From Hericium rajendrae (taxonomy: Eukaryota; Basidiomycota; Agaricomycetes; Russulales; Hericiaceae), in the NCBI GenBank assembly GCA_033439255.1, contig CM065888.1, positions 744,001 to 808,000 on the forward strand: DNA of 64,000 nucleotides, read 5' to 3'. Made by a program: the position numbers and the translations under genes. Within the stretch, counting starts at the first letter, position 1. Each line of letters opens with the position of its first letter. This document shows, one piece after another, positions 58,154 to 64,000 of this stretch. The notes under the pieces were generated by a model, which saw only the letters and a program-made list of their open reading frames with translations, ran no database searches and was not told the origin of the DNA.

Positions 58154-59891
58154 TCAGAAGAAGCTGGGAACCTCGACCTGCGGTGAAGCGTCAACACAAT
58201 AATGAAGCTGCATCAAGTCACTTATTCAAGCACTCACTTTCGCGATGGCTTCTTCAACCTTGCTTGCGAGCGTCTGACTAAGTTGGTCCCTCGAATATGT
58301 CTGCCCGCAACCGGAGGCTGAACAGTGGATTACAGAGGGCGTCCAAGCATCAACAATCTCCTTCTTCAAAACCGCCGATGGATGCGGGCAGCTTCGAAGT
58401 GCTTCTCCCGCACGCTCCAGGTATGTCCATGCCTGGCTCGGCGCGTACTTCCAGGTCGACCAAGAGTTGGCGGCTTGACAATGGTCACATATTATGTATG
58501 GTGAGCCCTCAATCCTGAATGCCTCCCCAGTATACCACGCGTTCGAGGTCGTCAATGCAGAAGCATCCTTGCAACAAGATTGATAGTACTGGAGGAATGT
58601 GTGGTATTGCCGTGCTGAAAGGCATCCCAACTCCGTCGAGTCGAGCGCCGCTAGTGGATACTTCAGGGATTGCCTTGCAGCCTTAACGCAAACGTCGCGC
58701 AGTTCAAGACAGCACGCTACAGCAAATACGCCCAGAGCATCCTTGTCCATCCATTCCAGCAGGTAAGACGTCGCTTGATCGACTACCACATCGATGTCGT
58801 ATTTCCGCCCGGCTTCGAGTACTTCTCGTATGGTGCTCAGCTGCGAGAGATTGGGATGCCGGAGAGGGTAGCAGCGGCTTAAGACAAAATTTAATGTTGA
58901 AGCGTCTTCGGTGACATCGATGATGGGGAGTGATTCTGCACTGGACGCGCTCTGAGGAAGGCTGAACATGTCCTTGAAAAACGGGGATGCGAGAGAGAGG
59001 ATGCATTTGTAGACATAGAAGCTGACCCCATCAGACGACCGCAAGATAACATCCGCAGTGTCCTTGTTGTTGAATGGTGCCTCGGGTGTTACCTGGGGTA
59101 CAGTCGTGCTGCTAAGATACGGATGAACTGTAAATGAGCGACTTTGGGATATAAAAAACAAGCTCTCTGACGCACCGCTCATCCGGAGCCCACATGTCTG
59201 GAGACAAGTCGGTGGATGGGTCCTTCGAGAAACGATGATGATATTGTAGTAGCTTGTGATACTGACTCGCCGATATGCGAGCCAGCTCCGGTGAATCCAG
59301 GGACAGGAAAGGATGCGTCACGAAGCGCTTCGCCGCCTTCGTGCAGACGTCCTACAGCTCGCATCGGATGGCGATGGCAAACACGGCAAGTACGTCTTCG
59401 TCGATGCATTTCTTGAGCATCGGTTTCGCGGCGGACAGGACCGCGATCATGTCGTACTTGTGCGCGGCATCGAGGACGGGTTGGACACTCTTCAAGTCAG
59501 TCAAAATAGGCCTACGAATCGGATAGCAAAAGCGAAGGATAGAATCAATGGTGCTTGCGTCCTCTACAACGTCTACCACTCGTCGTTCTTCCACAAGACG
59601 ATCATGATTGATGTCCTGCGGTGTAGCTGTTACGGACTCGGAGTCAAAGTTGCCTTTGCGGAGGAGATCACAGAAAAACGGTGACGCAAGCGAAAGTATA
59701 TTTCGGAAGGCATAGAAATCAACACCATCCGATGATTGCAGAATTGTGTCTGCAGCCCTTTCATTGAATGGAGGATCGGCGTCGCGTCGACAAGTTCCCT
59801 CTGAAGGTGATGAAGAACTGGCGGACATGGAAAGACTGGCGCTCATATCGTGAACAGAGTGGTCGTCACTGGATAAATCCGAGAACATCAT
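58154..59891 (-). pseudogene. Double-BTB gene BTB-E, interrupted by one in-frame TAG
   Basis: Exons 59176-59891, 58238-59111 and 58154-58177 keep frame over 538 codons except for a TAG at 59352-59354 (codon 180), in RCEL-stop-DVCTKAAK; relatives have tyrosine there (RCELYDVC). Module 1: DADPPFNERAADTILQSSDG, NILSLASPFFCDLLRKG, ILRFCYPIRRPILTDLKS, ISASQYHKLLQYHHRFSKD, ending PDER. Phase-2 junction as in the others; the acceptor could be 59111 or 59108. Module 2: EAPFNNKDTADVILRSSDG, CILSLASPFFKDMFSLPQS, CSASGCGQTYSRDQ. The last exon is VEVPSFF-stop. Module 2 is intact and could be made only from an internal start or by read-through. Confidence 0.78.
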
Positions 59892-61379
59892 CGTGTTCTT
59901 GAAGCGAATTGCAGGATGAGAAACGGCCAGAGAAGGTGGTTGCGGGGCGCTGGCCTCACTCTGCAGATATAGCCGTTCGGGCCATCAGCAAAAACGTTTC
60001 AGTCGGTTATTCCCTGGTGGGGACTGTCACGCGTCACCGTGATTGTGCCGGAATGTAATCTCTTACAAGGGTATGCAATGCGCAATACATACCCATGTCA
60101 AGATCATACAAGGCTTGCATGATCTTGGGAATCTCACACATTGATGATGAGTCTTCAAAATCGCTGATCTGGTATCTACAAGCTTGTAATCGAGGTAACG
60201 GCCTTCTGCCGCCTTTGCAGCGGTCGCCTGCCCGCCGTTCTGCTTTGATATTCCTTTAAATCCTACCATCCCCTAGCAACGCAGCGCTACATTTTTCGAA
60301 GGTATGTCATCACCGGCCCTAAATCGTGCTTGTTTAATACCTTCTGCCTGCGTCCACCGTTGTCCAACTCCTCCTTTCTCTTGACCATATCTCAAGCACA
60401 CTGGGATCTTCGCGACTTGTGTCTCGCCTTTCGCACGAAGCTAGTGCTGTTTCGCGTTGATCTGCACCGGCTTGGCTCTTCTCTGTTTGTCTTATCTCGT
60501 GCAAGTGGCAGTTTCTGGGTGTCCTCATCGCTCGAAGACGTTCTCTGGTGCGCGCGCGAAGGCTCGCCGCTGGCTTATGGCAATTTCGGGGACGTCCATT
60601 CTCGAGCTGAGTGAGCGACCGTTATGGCGCATCAGCACACATGGATACGGATATTTATAGTGCTTAGTTACTGCATGGAATGATATTGGATGTAGATAAC
60701 TGTCATTGTCGTGTATTTACTTTCGTTATGAAATATAATTCTCTTGATTTTATTCCAACATTTCTGTTGACAATAACAAAAAAATCAACAAAACTAGCCA
60801 AATATTACAGAGCTCCCCTGCGTGGCTTTACAATGCCAGTCAAATGCCATATGGCATTACATGGCTGCCACATTGACGGACAAGTCTCGTCTGCGGGTAA
60901 GCCTTGGTAAGGCTGACAAGCCTTGGGAAGGATTGGCTCCGATTGGGAGCATGGCAAATCCATATGGCACACGTACATTGCTTTGCGACAAAAGGTGGAA
61001 TCCTCACCAGACGCTGAAGATTGAGACCTTTGAAAATGCTTACATAGCCTTGTAAACCCTTGCCATTTTTTCACACTTTTGCTGATGTCAAATTTCAAAC
61101 GAAATACTGTACAGGTTGAAAGGAAAGCCTGTGGGAAAAATAACCAACCAGTGAAGTCGCCGCTCGATACTTCGACACAGTGACACCTACAGTACTCTCA
61201 TATACAATTTACTGCAATCCAGCTAGATATTCATATTCGGAGTTTCGAGAGACAGCACAGTGCCAGTCTGAACAGCAGCGCTGTCTAACCTTTCTGCACA
61301 GCCTTTGGGGGGGCTGGGAATCGCTCGAGCTCCGAACTCTCAGGTCTCATCATTGCAGGGATATGTCGAAGACATGTAA
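59892..61379. other. Intergenic region between the divergent genes BTB-E and BTB-D
   Basis: No supported gene. The part near 60830-61040 is A+T-rich and has several ccatatgg and aagcctt words in both directions; it may be a decayed element, but I found no convincing terminal repeats. Confidence 0.4.
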
Positions 61380-61712
61380 ATTTGGTGCGTTTTCTTTGAT
61401 CACGCTTCACAGATTTTTGTCGACAGAATACTCCGCGCTCTCAATGGTGACGAGCAATTTACCCTCCAGTTCAAGGAACTACAATACCATATTTGCTCAC
61501 CAGCTGCATACACGACGACGGTATCTGATACTACCCACAGAAGTCTTGGTCTTCTGCCGCATGGAACCCACGTTTTGACTGCTTTGGAATGCGGCCAGTC
61601 GAGTAGCGTCACCTCTTTATCCTTCCTATCTTGCTCTAATCCGCAGCATGATTCTTTTTATCGCAGCCTAATCCAACACGATTCGTGAAGCTATACATAT
61701 TGCGCCGAAGAG
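61380..61712. repeat. Third, diverged copy of the PSF1 3'-flank repeat, upstream of BTB-D
   Basis: Words in the same order as in 53985-54300: tttggtgcgttttctttgat, cagatttttg, cagctgcatacacgacgacg, then ctaatccgcagcatgattct and atcgcagcctaatcc, cgattcgtgaagctatac. It is more diverged than the two tandem units. It ends about 100 bp before the BTB-D start codon. Confidence 0.6.
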
Positions 61713-61810
61713 AACACCTTTTTTGCTGCCACTCGTCCACCTCGTCAGCCCTTCCCCTCCCTCTTGTTGGTCGCATATCGCCCTCAGTATCCACGCTCTC
61801 CACTATCAAC

Positions 61811-63627
61811 ATGGCTGACCTAGTATCAACAGCTTCACCTTCGCCCTCGATTCCTCGAGACGCCGATGCACCCTTCAATACCAGAGCCTCCACCGATGTT
61901 ATCCTGCGCTCGGCTGACAAGGTCGATTTCCATGTACACAAACTCATCCTCACACTTTCCTCGCCATTCTTCGAAAATCTATTCAGTATCACACAGCCCG
62001 TTTCCACCGGCGATACATCCATTGTGGGGAATCCCATCGCCAATCAACCTGTAATCGATGTACTAGAAGACGCATCTACCATCGACTTCATTATGCGCTG
62101 CTGCTACCCCATTGTTAAACCACCTTTGAAGGGGCTTCCGGAAGTTCGGGCTGTATTTGATACTGCTCAGAAATACGGGATGGTTGCGGTTGTAGTGACC
62201 AGCGTTGCGCAAGATGCCCTTATCAAGCTAGCAGATAAACATCCCCTTGACATCATGAGCATCTCCCTCCGCTGTGATATGTACGATGTTTTTTGTAAGG
62301 CATTCCAGTGCGCCCCAAGTCGTCACTCCTTGCTACTGATTGAATCGGGAGAATTGGACCGCTTATCTATGCTCCAATACCATCAACTTCTCCAGTATAT
62401 GAAGCAAAGGCCTGACTCTGTGAAACTTCAGGCCGCGTGGGGCTCGGGCGTTCCTCGGGGAGTCCAACTCAGACGAGTGCCGCCGAGTTCTGCGGAATTT
62501 AACGCGCTGAAGGAGTTGCGTTTGAAAAGGTGCGAACTTGCTTGTCTGCACTATCTTCCCAGTATTCGTCTTTTCCTTTTCATCGTATCCTGCGTTTTAC
62601 AATAATTGCATGTACTAAGTACATTTCTGCCTATAGGGATATACGTTTTCATTCTCCTCGGCATTCTTCTAGCAAGGCGGATTCCCCGTGTGACGACAGG
62701 AATGCGGACGTCATTCTGCGCTCTTGCAACGGTGTCGACTTCTATGCCTATAAAGTTATCTTGTCAGTCGCATCACCATTTTTCAAGGATATGTTCAGCC
62801 TTCCACAAACCTCAGTCGCGTCGGTCAACTGCGAGTCCATTTCTCAGCCGCCAATAATCGACGTTGCTGAGGATGCACGAACGCTTGACTTCGTCTTGCG
62901 TTCCATCTATCCCGTCCAGTTGCCGAATTTCAAAAACACCGATATATATCCCGTTCTCGAGGCCGGGAGAAAATACGACATCAAAGATGCCGCCAGTGCT
63001 GCGGAGGCTGCCCTAGTTGCGCTTACGGATGAAGACGCTATCGTGGCATTTTCTCTTGCCGTCCAATGTCAGATGGAGGATATCTGCGCCATGGCAGTGA
63101 GGCGGCTTCTGAAAGTCCAAGTCATGGACCGGAGTTTCCCGTCCACCAAGTCATTTCCTAACAGCATTTCAGCGCGCCCGTTCCGTAAATTTATGCAATA
63201 TCATCAGCAATGCAGTAGGGCTGCCTCGGCCGTTGCCTGCTCGCGAGAGTGGTTTACCAACTACCTAGGTGTTGTATCGACCAGCAGGCCTTGTGCTGCT
63301 TGTTTTTTCGAAGATCAACAGGACAAAAGGGAGTCAGGCTGGTTTGCACACCCCCAGGTGTGGGAGTATCTGAAGAAGGCGAAAGACACGCTCCTCCTCT
63401 GCCCGCATTCTGATTCCGTTTTATTGTCGCCAGAGCCGATCAACGTGTCTTGTGGCCAGTGTGGTCGATCGACATATGGTCGCGACCTTTGCCACGCTTT
63501 GAAATCTGCTGTCGAAGCGGCGACAGCAGAAGATAAGGTTGGGATTTACCATACTGCTTCCATGACACGAAGGCTGGAGTTCTTACGTCTTTCGCCTTTA
63601 CAGATTGAAATTCCGAAGTTCTGTTGA
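61811..63627 (+). CDS. Double-BTB protein BTB-D
   Basis: Exons 61811-62529, 62637-63537 and 63604-63627 give 547 residues, the longest intact member. Module 1: DADAPFNTRASTDVILRSAD, LILTLSSPFFENLFSITQP, IMRCCYPIVKPPLKGLPE; it ends LRLKR. A 107-bp phase-2 intron joins it to DIRFHSPRHSSSKADSPCDD, then NADVILRSCNGVDFYAYK, VILSVASPFFKDMFSLPQT, VLRSIYPVQLPNFKN, SARPFRKFMQYHQQCSRAAS and the cysteine motif CGQCGRSTYGRDLCHALKSA. The terminal 24-nt exon after a 66-bp intron reads IEIPKFC-stop. The start MADLVSTASPSPSIP was preferred over an upstream in-frame ATG at 61685, which would add a non-conserved stretch. Confidence 0.9.
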
Positions 63628-64000
63628 TCGCAGTCCTCGCCGAACTTTGTAACCATACAACACGATCACAAGGAAGGAAGTTCATGCAACGGCTACGATA
63701 AGAATATGAAGGGCTAGAGACAAGGAGGGGGTGTTGCTACGGCGAGAACATATCCTTGACCGTGACTGAACGTCTGACATATCCATTATTTACTGGACCT
63801 CGTTGAAATGTACCAAGATCGATGGACGTTCGAGATTGAGGTCCGAAAGAAATTGGGTCTTATCCCAACCTTCACACCCAGACAATGTACATACGGACTC
63901 TGTTCAAGGTCATTCAGCATGGGCGGTCTTCAATCCCCATCCCAAGTGACCTTCGCGGATTGCTGTAGAATCCTCGTAACATATGCCCGTCAATCTCGAC
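63628..64000. other. 3' flank of BTB-D to the window edge
   Basis: No gene or element recognised in the last 370 bp. Confidence 0.45.

Noticed and set aside
60790-61080. Possible transposon in A+T-rich sequence upstream of BTB-D
   Set aside because: Repeated short words were seen, but no matching terminal repeats or target duplication could be shown.
14986-63627. Interpretation of each double-BTB locus as two adjacent genes
   Set aside because: No stop-bounded end with the terminal exon follows module 1, module 2 often lacks a suitable ATG, and all six junctions splice in the same phase at the homologous site.
1-64000. CRISPR arrays, rRNA genes, LTR-type or other virus-like elements
   Set aside because: None were seen; there are no regularly spaced repeats, no rRNA-like stretches and no reverse transcriptase, integrase or capsid motifs in any frame I read.

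Overview
The window reads as nuclear DNA of an Agaricomycete (mushroom-forming basidiomycete, perhaps a polypore). Genes are packed on both strands, introns are numerous and mostly 49-66 bp, BTB/POZ proteins are expanded, and a fungal fruit-body lectin gene is present. I built gene models by hand from GT..AG junctions and frame continuity; junctions for the three longest genes (WDR59, CSC1, DNA2) are only partly resolved.

Layout. 1-6.9 kb: the GATOR2/SEA subunit WDR59 (cut by the left edge) and the ribosome-biogenesis factor PUF6, head to head. 7.6-18.3 kb: an accessory island in which two inverted paralogues of a CmcJ/AsaB-like oxidase family flank two single-BTB genes, one double-BTB gene with an in-frame stop, and the RNA 3'-phosphate cyclase gene. 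19.9-23.7 kb: two secreted-protein genes, an S53 protease and a two-LysM protein. 23.9-24.7 kb: a MITE-like element with 33-bp inverted repeats. 24.8-36.6 kb: a housekeeping block with a UBX protein (FAF2-like), myosin light chain Cdc4, a PAC1-like protein, a CSC1/OSCA channel, the mitochondrial release factor and UTP7. 37.1-40.7 kb: two convergent double-BTB genes. 43.1-54.0 kb: a mitochondrial-looking hypothetical gene, tRNA-Ala(AGC), a fruit-body lectin, DNA2, ULA1/NAE1 and PSF1. 54.8-63.6 kb: three more double-BTB genes, one with an in-frame stop.

The most unusual content is the BTB family. Of eight loci, six encode two BTB modules joined by one intron at a homologous position and always in phase 2. 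The first module has lost its cysteine-containing C-terminal half. All eight loci end with a separate micro-exon; in seven it is exactly 24 nt and encodes [V/I]-E-[I/V/M]-P-x-F-[C/F]-stop, and in the eighth it is shifted by one base. Duplicated flanking sequence, including copies derived from the 3' end of PSF1, lies upstream of two of the loci and indicates recent local duplication. BTB proteins commonly act as CUL3 ubiquitin-ligase adaptors; ULA1 (NEDD8 activation, needed for cullins) also lies in the window, but I see no evidence that this proximity is functional.
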